A DNA stretch of 64,000 nt, from contig NZ_CANLZC010000004.1 of NCBI RefSeq assembly GCF_947495455.1, positions 1 through 64,000 of the forward strand. Direction: 5' to 3'. Shown piece by piece: positions 54,760 to 63,997 of this stretch. Positions within the stretch are counted from its first letter, which is position 1. Each line of letters opens with the position of its first letter. The notes under the pieces are model-generated. The model was not told the DNA's origin. It saw only the letters and a list, made by a program, of their open reading frames with translations, and did not search any database. A program made the position numbers and the translations under genes. Source of the DNA: an uncultured Shewanella sp. Its GTDB lineage: Bacteria > Pseudomonadota > Gammaproteobacteria > Enterobacterales > Shewanellaceae.

Positions 54760-55710
54760 ATGGAATTACAAAAAACCATCACTCTCTGCCTATTTAGTGT
54801 ATATTTGCTATCAGTGACGCCACTAATGTCATATGCCAACCCCGCTATAAAGGCACCACACACCAACACGACACTCACGCAGCATTCAATCGACGTACAA
54901 GTAATGCAAAAACTACTCGCCCTTGAAAACCAATATGGCGGCCGCATTGGTCTGTCTTTAATGAATACTCAGAATAATAGTGCTATTCATTACCGTGCCT
55001 CTGAACGTTTTCCATTAGCCAGTACCTTCAAAGTCATGGCAGTCGCGGCCATGTTAAAAGAAAGTGAGTCTCAGCCTCAATTATTAGCAAAAAAGATTGC
55101 CTATACAGAACAAGAAGTGAAAGATTCTGGCTATGCGCCTATCACCTCGAAACATTTAAAAACAGGGATGACCATTGAGGCTTTATGCGCCGCAGCGCTT
55201 CAATTTAGTGATAACGCTGCAGTAAATTTATTGATGCAACAACTGGGCGGCCCTGATGAGGTGACCGCATTTGCACGTCATATAGGAGACACACAATTTA
55301 ATCTCACTCGCTGGGAGCCACAACTTAATCTTGTCTACCCAGGAGAAACGCAAGACACAACAACGCCCAATGCTATGTCCTTAAGCCTGCAAAAATTAGT
55401 CTTAGGTGATATATTGCAAAAACCACAAAGAGATAAACTCAAAAACTGGCTCATTAATAATACAACAGGCGACACAAAAATTCGTGCCATGGTACCAAGC
55501 ACTTGGATCATTGGTGACAAAACCGGTAGCGGTCGTTTTGGCGCCACGAATGACATTGCAGTACTCTGGCCACCTAAATATAACCCTTTCATACTCAGTG
55601 TATATTATGTACAACAAGACATTGATGCTAAAAACAACAACAAGATAATACGAGAAGTGACCCGCAGCTTACTCGATATTATCAATATCAATGAGGAAAA
55701 CAGTAAATGA
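54760..55710 (+). CDS. Class A beta-lactamase
   Basis: An exported serine hydrolase (signal peptide to about YANP). All class A signatures are present: STFK (nucleophile Ser and Lys), SDN, WEPQLN (catalytic Glu), and KTGSG. Length (316 aa from this start) is normal. It hydrolyses penicillins or cephalosporins in the periplasm; spectrum cannot be told. I place the start at ATG 54760, which gives a proper signal peptide, though no strong ribosome site is visible; alternatives are ATG 54727 or TTG 54706. The stop overlaps the next ATG. No AmpR/BlaI-type regulator is near, so it may be intrinsic chromosomal. Confidence 0.92.
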   Translation: MELQKTITLCLFSVYLLSVTPLMSYANPAIKAPHTNTTLTQHSIDVQVMQKLLALENQYGGRIGLSLMNTQNNSAIHYRASERFPLASTFKVMAVAAMLKESESQPQLLAKKIAYTEQEVKDSGYAPITSKHLKTGMTIEALCAAALQFSDNAAVNLLMQQLGGPDEVTAFARHIGDTQFNLTRWEPQLNLVYPGETQDTTTPNAMSLSLQKLVLGDILQKPQRDKLKNWLINNTTGDTKIRAMVPSTWIIGDKTGSGRFGATNDIAVLWPPKYNPFILSVYYVQQDIDAKNNNKIIREVTRSLLDIININEENSK

Positions 55711-56630
55711 ACACTTTATCGTCTCAATGGGGAGCAAAAGAAAAAAGCGCTTGGTTAGCAACACAAACAATAAAACGTGCATACCGTGAGCAGGTCATCA
55801 ATCAAATTCATGCACTGGACAAGCAATTCACCATCAAACAATATGGTGCACTATCCTATGATGCAAACCGGTATCCACTTTATGTGGTAACCAGTCCCCA
55901 TTGGCATAAAGACAAGCCAATATTACTCATAACCGGTGGTGTTCACGGCTACGAAACCAGTGGAGTACATGGCGCCCTTAGTTTTCTCAAGCAAAAAACC
56001 CTCGATTATAGTCAAGAGTTTAATATCATTGTCGCCCCTTGTATTAGTCCATGGGGGTACGAAACCATTAATCGATGGAATCCTTTTGCCGTTGACCCTA
56101 ACCGTTCATTCTATCCCGTCGACAACAAACAGGGCATTAACCATGAAGCCGAAGAGTCCCGTTTATTCATGCAATACTTAGCTGGTATTGAACAACCCAT
56201 TCTGATGCACATTGATTTACATGAAACAACAAACACAGACAACACAGTATTTAGGCCTGCGCTTGCGGCAAGGGATGGCAAACCCCAAAAAACATGGAAT
56301 ATCCCTGATGGTTTTTACTTAGTCGGCGACAGTAATAACCCTCAAGATGCTTTTCAAAAAGCAATCATTGATAGGGTGCAACAGGTCACTCATATTGCAC
56401 CTGCAGATAATGAAAACAAACTAATTGGTGAACCACTGTCACAATGGGGTGTCATCAATTACCCCACTCAAGCATTAGGACTGTGCAGTGGCGTAACAAA
56501 CGCTAAATACACCTCCACCACAGAGGTTTATCCCGACAGCCCAAACGTCACCGATGCCCTATGTGTTAAAGCACAAGTCGCGGCCATTACCGCCGGCATA
56601 GATTATCTTATCGAACATGAGGTAAAGTGA
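55707..56630 (+). CDS. M14 family metallocarboxypeptidase
   Basis: A 307-aa protein with the M14 zinc site: GGVHGYETSG (His-x-x-Glu), then HIDLHE (third ligand His) and VDPNRSF (substrate-binding Arg). The last catalytic Glu lies probably in TTEVYPDS. There is no signal peptide. Some members trim cell-wall peptides, others remove acyl or amino-acid groups; substrate unknown. Its ATG overlaps the beta-lactamase stop (ATGA), so the two are translationally coupled. Confidence 0.85.
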   Translation: MNTLSSQWGAKEKSAWLATQTIKRAYREQVINQIHALDKQFTIKQYGALSYDANRYPLYVVTSPHWHKDKPILLITGGVHGYETSGVHGALSFLKQKTLDYSQEFNIIVAPCISPWGYETINRWNPFAVDPNRSFYPVDNKQGINHEAEESRLFMQYLAGIEQPILMHIDLHETTNTDNTVFRPALAARDGKPQKTWNIPDGFYLVGDSNNPQDAFQKAIIDRVQQVTHIAPADNENKLIGEPLSQWGVINYPTQALGLCSGVTNAKYTSTTEVYPDSPNVTDALCVKAQVAAITAGIDYLIEHEVK

Positions 56631-56643
56631 TTAAAGAAACAAA

Positions 56644-56678
56644 TACCATCAAGATATGACAAAATGAAGACTTGATGG
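56644..56678. repeat. Hairpin downstream of alr
   Basis: ATACCATCAAG pairs with CTTGATGGTAT around a 13-base loop, lying between the convergent M14 peptidase and alr genes. There is no T-run; it may be a weak bidirectional terminator. It touches the dispersed repeat at 56680. Confidence 0.55.
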
Positions 56679-56679
56679 T

Positions 56680-56692
56680 ATCACGGGTATAA
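56680..56692 (-). repeat. Dispersed repeat copy (TATACCCGTGATA), 3' of alr
   Basis: Minus-strand copy of a 13-14-base sequence also found at 57833 and 63971. The copies flank alr in opposite orientation. Confidence 0.6.
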
Positions 56693-56706
56693 AAAGCATA
56701 GCCTCT

Positions 56707-57783
56707 TTAATCTAGGCATACCGCCACTCTTGGCGTCAATTTAGTCACTAATTCATAAGCAATAGTGCCAATATGTTCAGCCACCACCTCAACAGGTAGC
56801 TCAGCCCCCCATAATACCGCTTCATCGCCAACTTGATCCCTAGCATCAATGCCTAAATCAACACTGAGCATATCCATTGATACCCGCCCGACAATGGGCA
56901 CTAATCGTCCATTAATCCAAACTGGCGTTCCCTCTGGAGCATTTCTAGGATAACCATCACCATAGCCAATGGCCACGATCCCTAATCGAGTATCTTTCTT
57001 AGCCTGCCAATGACTGCCATACCCCACCGGCTCACCTGCTTTATGCGTGCGCACAGCAATCAATCTAGAAACCAAATCCATTGCAGGAAGCAAACCATGA
57101 TTACGGCCTAAATCACCTGTCACTGGTGACACACCATACAAAGCTATCCCCGCTCGAACCCAATCGGCTTGGGTTTCTTTCCAATAAAGCGTCCCCGCAG
57201 AGTTCGCCAAGCTACGATGTCCGGGTAAATCACGAGTGAGTCCAGAAAACATTTCAAACTGAGCCGATGTCATCGGATTATCAGGCTCATCAGCACAGGC
57301 AAAGTGTGTCATTAAATGAACAGGTTTTGCTACATTTTCACATTGCATTAAACGCTCATATATTAAGCCAAACTCTTCTGGCATAAAACCTAATCTATGC
57401 ATGCCTGAATCAATTTTTAACCAAACCTGTACAGGCGAAGGAAGCATCACTTGTTCTAGCATATCCAGTTGAGAACTGTGATGAACAACCGTTTCAATAT
57501 CATGCTCAATGAGCTTATAAAGATCTTCTGTTCGAAATACACCTTCAAGCAGTAATAATTTCGCTTTAACACCGCCAGAACGAAGGACTAGCGCTTCTTC
57601 AAGACGCGCTAAACCAAAACCATCTGCTGTGTCTAGACAATTTGCAACATTCAGTAATCCATGCCCATATCCATTGGCTTTAACCACAGCCATAACCTGA
57701 CTGTTAGGTGCTATTTCACACAACCTTTTCATGTTATGTTGTAAAGCAGAACGACTAATTTCAGCGCGTGGAAAAGGTTTCAA
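56707..57783 (-). CDS. alr: Alanine racemase
   Basis: A 358-aa PLP enzyme making D-alanine for peptidoglycan. The PLP lysine is Lys35 in [11 protein letters not shown]; the N-terminal barrel shows [10 protein letters not shown] and HFACADEP; the C-terminal domain shows IGYGDGYPR (catalytic Tyr) and GRVSMDM. Length and motifs are normal. It lies downstream of dnaB on the same strand, a classical gammaproteobacterial pair. Confidence 0.96.
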   Translation of the reverse strand: MKPFPRAEISRSALQHNMKRLCEIAPNSQVMAVVKANGYGHGLLNVANCLDTADGFGLARLEEALVLRSGGVKAKLLLLEGVFRTEDLYKLIEHDIETVVHHSSQLDMLEQVMLPSPVQVWLKIDSGMHRLGFMPEEFGLIYERLMQCENVAKPVHLMTHFACADEPDNPMTSAQFEMFSGLTRDLPGHRSLANSAGTLYWKETQADWVRAGIALYGVSPVTGDLGRNHGLLPAMDLVSRLIAVRTHKAGEPVGYGSHWQAKKDTRLGIVAIGYGDGYPRNAPEGTPVWINGRLVPIVGRVSMDMLSVDLGIDARDQVGDEAVLWGAELPVEVVAEHIGTIAYELVTKLTPRVAVCLD

Positions 57784-57832
57784 ACGATCACCTAATTTTT
57801 ATCTTTTAATTATAAGTTAGCACTATGCATCT

Positions 57833-57895
57833 ATACCCGTGATACATTCGAGTCTCTTCGTATCGATGACATACTTTAACCCAAGGAAGATGCAT
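57833..57895 (+). repeat. Dispersed repeat copy with internal insert
   Basis: TATACCCGTGATAC at the left and GAAGATGCATGAA at the right match the compact copy at the window's right end (63971-63997), but here about 38 bases separate the two halves. Confidence 0.6.
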
Positions 57896-57917
57896 GAATA
57901 TTGAATGAAGAACGAAA

Positions 57918-59324
57918 CTAATCTTCTTCAAATTGTGGCCCCGCATAATTATCAAATCTTGAAAATTGCCCTTGAAACGTCAAACGCACTCGCCCAATGG
58001 GGCCATTACGTTGTTTACCAATAATAATTTCTGCTGTACCTTTATCTTCAGAATCATCATTATACACTTCGTCTCGATAGATAAACATAATTAAGTCTGC
58101 ATCTTGCTCAATCGCGCCTGATTCACGTAAGTCAGAGTTGACGGGGCGCTTATCAGCACGTTGCTCCAATGAGCGGTTAAGCTGAGACAATGCAATCACT
58201 GGAATTTCCAATTCTTTGGCTAATGCTTTCAATGAACGAGAAATTTCTGAAATCTCTAAGGTACGATTATCTTTCAATGCGGGAACTTGCATCAATTGCA
58301 AATAATCAATCATGATCATCGACAAGCCTCCATACTCACGCGCAACACGCCGCGCACGACTTCTGACTTCTGTCGGCGTTAAACCTGAACTATCATCAAT
58401 ATACATTTTGCCTTGATCAAGCATGATCCCCATAGTGGATGATACACGAGCCCAATCATCATCGTCGAGTTGGCCTGTACGAATTTTGGTTTGATCCACT
58501 CGGCCAAGCGATGCCAACATACGCATCATAATTTGCTCCGAAGGCATCTCTAAACTAAAAATCAGTACAGGTTTATCTTCATGCAGTGCTGCTTGCTCAC
58601 ATAAGTTCATTGCAAAAGTGGTCTTTCCCATCGAAGGACGCGCCGCAACAATCACAAGATCCCCAGATTGAAAACCTGCAGTCATACCATCAAGATCACC
58701 AAAGCCACTCGATACCCCTGTCACCCCACTAGTAGGGTTATTGTATAACTCTTCTATTTTGTCGACAGTTTTCTCTAAAATAGTTTTAATGCCTTCAGGA
58801 CCTTCATTGGCATTAGCTCTTTGCTCAGCAATTTTAAAAACCTTGGTTTCAGCTAAATCAAGCAGCTCTCCAGAATTACGGCCTTCTGGATTAAATCCAG
58901 CATCCGCTATCTCATTTGCCACTTTAATCATATCTCTAACAACGGCTCTTTCCCTGACAATATCAGCATAAGAGTGAATATTACCTGCACTAGGAGTATT
59001 CTTAGCAATTTCACCTATATAGGCAAAACCACCGACATCCTCTAACAAGTCTTCTAATTCCAACTGCTCTGCAACTGTAATTAAATCAATAGGCTGACCC
59101 GCACTCACTAAGGCTTCCATTGCGCCAAAAATCATTCCATGAGCACGAGAGTAAAAATCCTCTTTGACTATCGCTTCAGCCACTTTATCCCATGCATCAG
59201 CATCAAGCATAAGCCCACCTAATACCGATTGTTCAGCTTCAATCGAATGGGGTGGCATCTTTAATGCGTCCATTTGTAGATCGCGAATAGGGGCTTTTGC
59301 CTTAAAGGCACCTTGTTGTGACAT
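57918..59324 (-). CDS. dnaB: Replicative DNA helicase
   Basis: The 468-aa hexameric 5'-3' helicase of the replisome. The N-terminal DnaG-interacting domain (PPHSIEAEQSVLGGLM) is followed by a linker and the RecA-like domain: Walker A ARPSMGKT, Walker B MIMIDYLQLM, and the DSDLRESG-like SDLRESGAIEQD motif. There is no intein. I start at ATG 59324 with GGAG four bases before it; a frame to 59345 adds seven codons without a site. rplI/rpsR, often upstream, are not here. Confidence 0.96.
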   Translation of the reverse strand: MSQQGAFKAKAPIRDLQMDALKMPPHSIEAEQSVLGGLMLDADAWDKVAEAIVKEDFYSRAHGMIFGAMEALVSAGQPIDLITVAEQLELEDLLEDVGGFAYIGEIAKNTPSAGNIHSYADIVRERAVVRDMIKVANEIADAGFNPEGRNSGELLDLAETKVFKIAEQRANANEGPEGIKTILEKTVDKIEELYNNPTSGVTGVSSGFGDLDGMTAGFQSGDLVIVAARPSMGKTTFAMNLCEQAALHEDKPVLIFSLEMPSEQIMMRMLASLGRVDQTKIRTGQLDDDDWARVSSTMGIMLDQGKMYIDDSSGLTPTEVRSRARRVAREYGGLSMIMIDYLQLMQVPALKDNRTLEISEISRSLKALAKELEIPVIALSQLNRSLEQRADKRPVNSDLRESGAIEQDADLIMFIYRDEVYNDDSEDKGTAEIIIGKQRNGPIGRVRLTFQGQFSRFDNYAGPQFEED

Positions 59325-59345
59325 TGATTCTCCAAAATACAGCAA

Positions 59346-59702
59346 ACATGCAAAACATGATGTAATAAGCGCTTAAAAACGATAAATTATAGGCAATATT
59401 TCATGACTAAATACCATGGGAACAATCGATATTGGAATGAAAAATACAGGCTCCAACTCAGCAATATTGCCTCTGTAGCGCATTAAGCAGCTGCTATTGT
59501 ACAGCCTGTTGGCTCGGCGCCCAAGGCTTAAGTTAATATAGCGGTTTTTAAGTTCAAGAAAATTTATCGAAAAAAGCATTAAAGGAAGATAAAGAAGAAT
59601 AAAATAAGTGATTAACAATATAAACAAAAGCTGACGCCTTGAGGTTGAGAATTCAGCCTCAAGTACGACACAAAATTATGTTCATCAATTGATCACAGAA
59701 GG
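59346..59702. other. Intergenic region upstream of dnaB
   Basis: About 360 bases lie between the LuxR-type gene end and dnaB, both on the minus strand. They should hold the dnaB promoter. An open frame of 84 codons on the minus strand reads through it but has no ribosome site and an odd composition. No other feature is clear. Confidence 0.5.
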
Positions 59703-60371
59703 CTAGCTTACATTCAGTTCAAATTGACTTTGATGAGATTGAGCCCAGCGCAATAATTCCACACGATTGCGAGATTGAGTTTTTCTAAAAATAGAAGAAA
59801 TATGAGCTTTAACGGTATGCTCACTAATACATAGTCGATGCGCTATTTCTTTATTTCTCGCCCCACTTGACACTAAATGAATGATCGTTCTCTCTCTGCT
59901 TGTTAACATTTGAAGCATCACAACCGTATCTTGTAATGCATTTTGTCCGCCATCAAGTCGCCGTATGAGTTGACTGAAAGTTTGACTCAATAACACTCTA
60001 TCAAACCAAAGCTCACCTTCAAGCATTTTTCTCAGTGCACTTAATAATAAATCCATTCCCTGATCAGCATACAAGATGCCTTTTATTCCCAATAACAATG
60101 CAGATTCAGCTTCTATCGTTCCCCTCTCAACTTGATACAAAGCAACTGGATATTGAGAAACTAATTGCGAAGCCAGCAGAGGAATGCCTTTACTGTCCAT
60201 CGCAGCGCCTTTTTGTGAAATAAGGCAGAAGCCTTGACTAGCATTATCAGCAGATAATTCTGAAACTTGTTTGACGACCCGTGTTTTAAAACCAATTGAT
60301 TCGGCCAATATAGCCAAATGACATGGCGCAGCCAATTGATGAATAAACACTAACTCATCGATTTTACCCAT
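59703..60371 (-). CDS. CsgD/VpsT-like LuxR-family transcription regulator
   Basis: A 222-aa protein with an N-terminal receiver-like domain and a C-terminal LuxR helix-turn-helix (LTSRERTIIHLVSSGARNKEIAH..., then SEHTVKAHISSIFRKT). The N-terminal part lacks an evident phospho-acceptor pocket, as in CsgD and VpsT, where dimerisation or c-di-GMP replaces phosphorylation. It lies beside csgEFG on the same strand, so it probably regulates curli/biofilm genes. Confidence 0.82.
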   Translation of the reverse strand: MGKIDELVFIHQLAAPCHLAILAESIGFKTRVVKQVSELSADNASQGFCLISQKGAAMDSKGIPLLASQLVSQYPVALYQVERGTIEAESALLLGIKGILYADQGMDLLLSALRKMLEGELWFDRVLLSQTFSQLIRRLDGGQNALQDTVVMLQMLTSRERTIIHLVSSGARNKEIAHRLCISEHTVKAHISSIFRKTQSRNRVELLRWAQSHQSQFELNVS

Positions 60372-60716
60372 AGGATTGTTCTCCCTGAAAGTTTATCGCT
60401 GATCAAACTCACCTCCTGATTGATCAGTATTTGCTCTAGCCTAACAATAGGATTAGCTCGCCTCAAACAACCAAGACACAACATTAATATAACATTTAGC
60501 ATTAAATTACTAGTAAAGTCTTCAATAACTGTCAAAGAGAGGAAAAAATGAAAATGCATCAGATAAAAACCAAAAATGTGATTATTTTTAATCTTTTTTT
60601 ATAAATAATAAGGAATAAGCAGAATAAAATAAATAGGCGAGATAACGATAAATGTGAAAAAACTGAGATTAGACACAGTTTTTTCACCGAAAAGTTAACA
60701 TTATGTATAATCAGAC
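60372..60716. other. Intergenic region between csgG and the CsgD-like gene
   Basis: About 345 A/T-rich bases containing the promoter for the CsgD-like gene and a large inverted repeat at 60654-60687 (listed separately). There is no supported ORF. Confidence 0.6.
60654..60687. terminator. Perfect 12-bp inverted repeat after csgG
   Basis: GTGAAAAAACTG and CAGTTTTTTCAC form a perfect 12-base stem with a 10-base loop, 30 bases downstream of the csgG stop. The stem itself carries A6/T6 runs, so it can terminate from either side; it also could be an operator for the CsgD-like gene. Confidence 0.65.
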
Positions 60717-61520
60717 TTAAGAAGCAGTGAGTTTTTGACTCGCGTCCTTAGCCGTCACATTTAATGGACTCCAATAGCCCAATTCAGTCCCTTTTTCAAT
60801 CAATTCAACCACCGCAAGCTCAATGGCTTGCAATACACAAAATTGTACAGGTTCATTGGTTGTATAACCGATTTCGGCTTCAGCTAATCGATTTAAACTG
60901 GTATATCGAAATAATCCTGCACGCATTTCTTGAGAGTATACGCGTTTTGTCGTGGACACTGACATCATCACTTTTCCCGTATGAACATCAACGGCTCTTA
61001 AATAAATGGTGATTTGATCTTCACGATATAATTCTGATGCACCAATCCCATAATACTCGACTCCAGCTCCTCCCGTACTGGTATTCGTTTCATAACTAAT
61101 AATCCCTCCCTCAAGCAACAAACGTGCATCGGTTAAATGAGGAACTTCAGCAGGTTTAGATTTGACGACTTGCTTTTTGATAATTTTTCTTTCTGTTAAT
61201 AAGTTTTGTAACCCTTCGCGTTCAACCGGTGAGAACCACTTTGAATCCAACAGGGTTTGCACTAACATTGAAGTCGCTCCCTGAGTTACTGCGGTTGAAA
61301 ATGAACTGACATTTTGTTGCGGTTTATACTGGCCCGTTTGATCACGAAAAGAATACACAGCAACAGGTATTGGGTATTTAGGCTTAGGTTTGCTCTGCAA
61401 GGCTTTCATTGTATCACTAACAGTATTCAACTCTGCTGGCGTCACATTTAACATTGGCTTTGGAAAAAGGCTACAACCTGACAAACACAGTAAACCGATA
61501 AAGGGAAGTATTTTTTTCAT
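60717..61520 (-). CDS. csgG: Curli secretion channel CsgG
   Basis: A 267-aa outer-membrane lipoprotein forming the nonameric pore for curli subunits. Lipobox LSGC places the lipidated cysteine at residue 16. Family segments: PVAVYSFRDQTGQYKPQ, STAVTQGATSMLV, then GVEYYGIGASELYREDQITIYLRAVDV, and TTKRVYSQEM. It is the last of csgEFG on the minus strand, 6 bases after csgF. Confidence 0.96.
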   Translation of the reverse strand: MKKILPFIGLLCLSGCSLFPKPMLNVTPAELNTVSDTMKALQSKPKPKYPIPVAVYSFRDQTGQYKPQQNVSSFSTAVTQGATSMLVQTLLDSKWFSPVEREGLQNLLTERKIIKKQVVKSKPAEVPHLTDARLLLEGGIISYETNTSTGGAGVEYYGIGASELYREDQITIYLRAVDVHTGKVMMSVSTTKRVYSQEMRAGLFRYTSLNRLAEAEIGYTTNEPVQFCVLQAIELAVVELIEKGTELGYWSPLNVTAKDASQKLTAS

Positions 61521-61526
61521 TATTAT

Positions 61527-61922
61527 TTACCCAAAATCCGACATTCTAATAATCGTCACTTCAGTCGGATCTAATACGTTTGTGATAGTGATAACGGTAT
61601 CACCCCCTAAAGAAACAATATCAATTAAATAATCACCCGATGTAAAAGTACCATTTTCTATTTCGCCATTGGTGACACCTCGAGTAATTTCACTGATCAT
61701 GTTTCTTTCTAATGATTCTTGAAAACGAGTGACAAAATCATCTTCATTAGCTTCTTCTGTATGATCATTTTGTGCATTGGCTTTATTCAATAAATAAGAT
61801 CCTATAAGCGGATTACCGCCAAAACTAGGATTTAGCGGGGTATAAACTAATTCTGTTGCTTGCAAACTTGTGCTTAATAACCATGCAGCAGTCGCTGCTA
61901 GCATTAACATCCTGTTGTTCAT
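61527..61922 (-). CDS. csgF: Curli assembly protein CsgF
   Basis: A 131-aa exported protein (signal peptide to LQA) that plugs into CsgG and links to the nucleator. The mature N-terminus ELVYTPLNPSFGGNPLIGSYLL is the CsgF signature that binds the CsgG pore. ATG 61922 is preferred, with AGGA nine bases before; ATG 61931 would abut AGGA. Confidence 0.95.
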   Translation of the reverse strand: MNNRMLMLAATAAWLLSTSLQATELVYTPLNPSFGGNPLIGSYLLNKANAQNDHTEEANEDDFVTRFQESLERNMISEITRGVTNGEIENGTFTSGDYLIDIVSLGGDTVITITNVLDPTEVTIIRMSDFG

Positions 61923-61933
61923 TTTTCTCATTC

Positions 61934-62326
61934 CTAAAAACCATCATTGACTGTCGACAACTCACCCGCAATTGAACTTGCTCTGACTCGAGCAATATGA
62001 TCAATTGTCAATAAAATAGCTTGCTCAGCTCTTTCCTTAATAGGATTAGCGCGGCGCCCGAAATGAGTCACATAAATTTTTTCGCCATTAAGCTCTAACG
62101 TTAATTCAGTGCCCGCTTGAGGAAAAACGGTCTCATAAAGCGTCACATTAAAACCTTGCGTAAAAGGTAAACTGCGCCAATAACTGGAATAATAAAAATT
62201 AAAATCTTTACCAAATCGAGTTAAGGTTCTGTCTATCACTAACCCACTAATCTCAATATCATCGTCTGCTGACAATACCGACCAAGCTAGAAAAAAACTT
62301 AAGCATAAGGTGATCCCCCTCATCAT
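61934..62326 (-). CDS. csgE: Curli secretion specificity factor CsgE
   Basis: A 130-aa exported protein (cleavage near LSA) capping CsgG from the periplasm. It shows the CsgE pattern EISGLVIDRTLTRFGKDFNF and LYETVFPQAGTEL. Two consecutive ATGs follow a strong GGAGGGG; either could start. It is the first gene of csgEFG. The subunit genes csgA and csgB are not in the window. Confidence 0.94.
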   Translation of the reverse strand: MMRGITLCLSFFLAWSVLSADDDIEISGLVIDRTLTRFGKDFNFYYSSYWRSLPFTQGFNVTLYETVFPQAGTELTLELNGEKIYVTHFGRRANPIKERAEQAILLTIDHIARVRASSIAGELSTVNDGF

Positions 62327-62619
62327 TTCCCCTCCGACATCCTTGTAAACTGCCTTTAAAATTTTACGATAAATTTAGGGAAATGAAACATTCCTTACCT
62401 CCAGTGAACCTCAAATTATCGATAAATAACACACTCTTATGAAAAAATAATCCTTTAAGACTAATGCTTTTGTACTAGTTAGCCCACATTTGAAAAGCAT
62501 TTCCAGTGGATTTAATACAAAGAGAAAACTTAAGACAAAAATAAAGCACAAAAAAATGAATAGCCTTGGCTATTCATTTTTGAGTATGACCCGTAATCCC
62601 GTAGAGAGAGGGAAGTCCA
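62327..62619. other. Intergenic region between csgE and the permease gene
   Basis: About 290 bases with the csgEFG promoter expected at the left and a terminator for the permease on the right (62551-62581). No gene is visible. Confidence 0.55.
62551..62581. terminator. Bidirectional terminator after the permease
   Basis: AAAAATGAATAGCC-TTGG-GGCTATTCATTTTT-type hairpin (perfect arms AATGAATAGCC/GGCTATTCATT, overlapping in the loop), with A- and T-runs at the two ends. It lies 39 bases downstream of the permease stop. Confidence 0.85.
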
Positions 62620-63906
62620 TTAAAACAAGCCGAGCAAAATGGCCGTAATTGACAATAACCCCGCCAATATAACAAAAACATTGCTCAAGCGCCCTCTATA
62701 GGCCTTGAGCGCTGGCACTTTATAAATGGCGTACATAGGCATAAGGTACAAAATCGCAGCAATCACAGGACCGCCTAAAGACTCTATCATTCCTAAAATA
62801 CTTGGATTTAAAATTGCGACTCCCCAACAAGTCAAAAACATAAAACCGATAATGAATTTATCAATTTTTGGTGTAGCAACTTCTGAAGTATCCAATTTAA
62901 ATTGTTTAATAATCAATCCTTTTAACCCTTCCCTTGCCCCCATGTAATGCCCAAAAAAAGAAGAGATAATGGCTACAAAAGCAATAATGGGCCCAAAGTA
63001 ACTCACAAAACCACTTTGATGCATATTGGCTAAATAAGACAAAATAGGCAAATTATGTGTTTTAGCTTCTACGAGTTGCTCGGGAGATAATGACAACACA
63101 CAAGAAAAAACAAATAACATCACAAAGCCCACCAACATTATGGTGGTATTACGTAAAATAACATCAGCTTTGAATGCAGCATGTTTCCCATGTTCTCGCT
63201 TCAAAGAGACTGAAAACTGTGAAATAGCAGGTGAATGATTAAAGGCAAAGATCAATACAGGTATTGTCAACCAAACGGTACTCAAAAAGTCACCCGCTGA
63301 AGGAACGTTCAACAAGGCATCAATTTTCCAATCAGGTATCAAATAAAGAGACATAAAAGCCAATATTCCCACTAAAGGATAAACAAGCAGCTGTGTGACC
63401 TTCAGCATAAATTGCTCCCCAGCCATCATCACAGACATCATAGCAATAATCAGTCCTCCCGATAGCAACCAGCGAGGTGGCGAATTCAATCCCAGTTGAT
63501 GGACCATAAAACTATCAACGGTATTGGTTATACCGACAGCGTAAATCAACACAATAGGATAGATAGCTAAAAAATAAAGTAAGGTGATGGCACTGCCGGC
63601 TCTTTCACCAAAATGCTCTTTCACCACTTCTGTGATGTCACTGTTTTTTTTAGCCGATGAACAAACAAATCGGGATAAACCACGGTGAGCTAAATATGTC
63701 ATAGGGCCTATTAATGCAGCCATCAATAGTAAAGGCCAAAAGCCTCCCATTCCAGCATTTATCGGTAAAAATAAAATCCCCGCACCAACAGCAGTACCAA
63801 ATAAACTCAACATCCATGTGGTATCTTTTGCTGTCCAAGTCACTGAGCTAAAATTATTTTGTGTACTTACCAGCACATCTTGATCTTCAATTTGTTCTCT
63901 TTGCAT
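62620..63906 (-). CDS. SdaC/TdcC-type serine/threonine permease
   Basis: A 428-aa inner-membrane transporter of the HAAAP family with about eleven helices. The N-terminal [22 protein letters not shown] is the family signature, and [17 protein letters not shown] and [13 protein letters not shown] are also typical for SdaC. These are proton symporters for serine or threonine. No serine deaminase gene is beside it in this window. It is monocistronic; the promoter lies near the right window edge. Confidence 0.9.
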   Translation of the reverse strand: MQREQIEDQDVLVSTQNNFSSVTWTAKDTTWMLSLFGTAVGAGILFLPINAGMGGFWPLLLMAALIGPMTYLAHRGLSRFVCSSAKKNSDITEVVKEHFGERAGSAITLLYFLAIYPIVLIYAVGITNTVDSFMVHQLGLNSPPRWLLSGGLIIAMMSVMMAGEQFMLKVTQLLVYPLVGILAFMSLYLIPDWKIDALLNVPSAGDFLSTVWLTIPVLIFAFNHSPAISQFSVSLKREHGKHAAFKADVILRNTTIMLVGFVMLFVFSCVLSLSPEQLVEAKTHNLPILSYLANMHQSGFVSYFGPIIAFVAIISSFFGHYMGAREGLKGLIIKQFKLDTSEVATPKIDKFIIGFMFLTCWGVAILNPSILGMIESLGGPVIAAILYLMPMYAIYKVPALKAYRGRLSNVFVILAGLLSITAILLGLF

Positions 63907-63970
63907 CCATCCACACCTTATAAAAATGACCCCTAAACCTCATATTCATGCAATGATATTGTTATCTGTA

Positions 63971-63997
63971 TATACCCGTGATACTTGAAGATGCATG
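63971..63997 (+). repeat. Compact dispersed repeat copy
   Basis: TATACCCGTGATAC followed by TTGAAGATGCATG, the compact form of the repeat at 57833. It runs to the window edge. Confidence 0.6.

Noticed and set aside
59373..59627. 84-codon minus-strand frame upstream of dnaB
   Set aside because: No start signal and no recognisable pattern; lies in the expected promoter region of dnaB.
60350..60559. 69-codon frame overlapping the CsgD-like start
   Set aside because: It overlaps the regulator gene and lacks a ribosome site.
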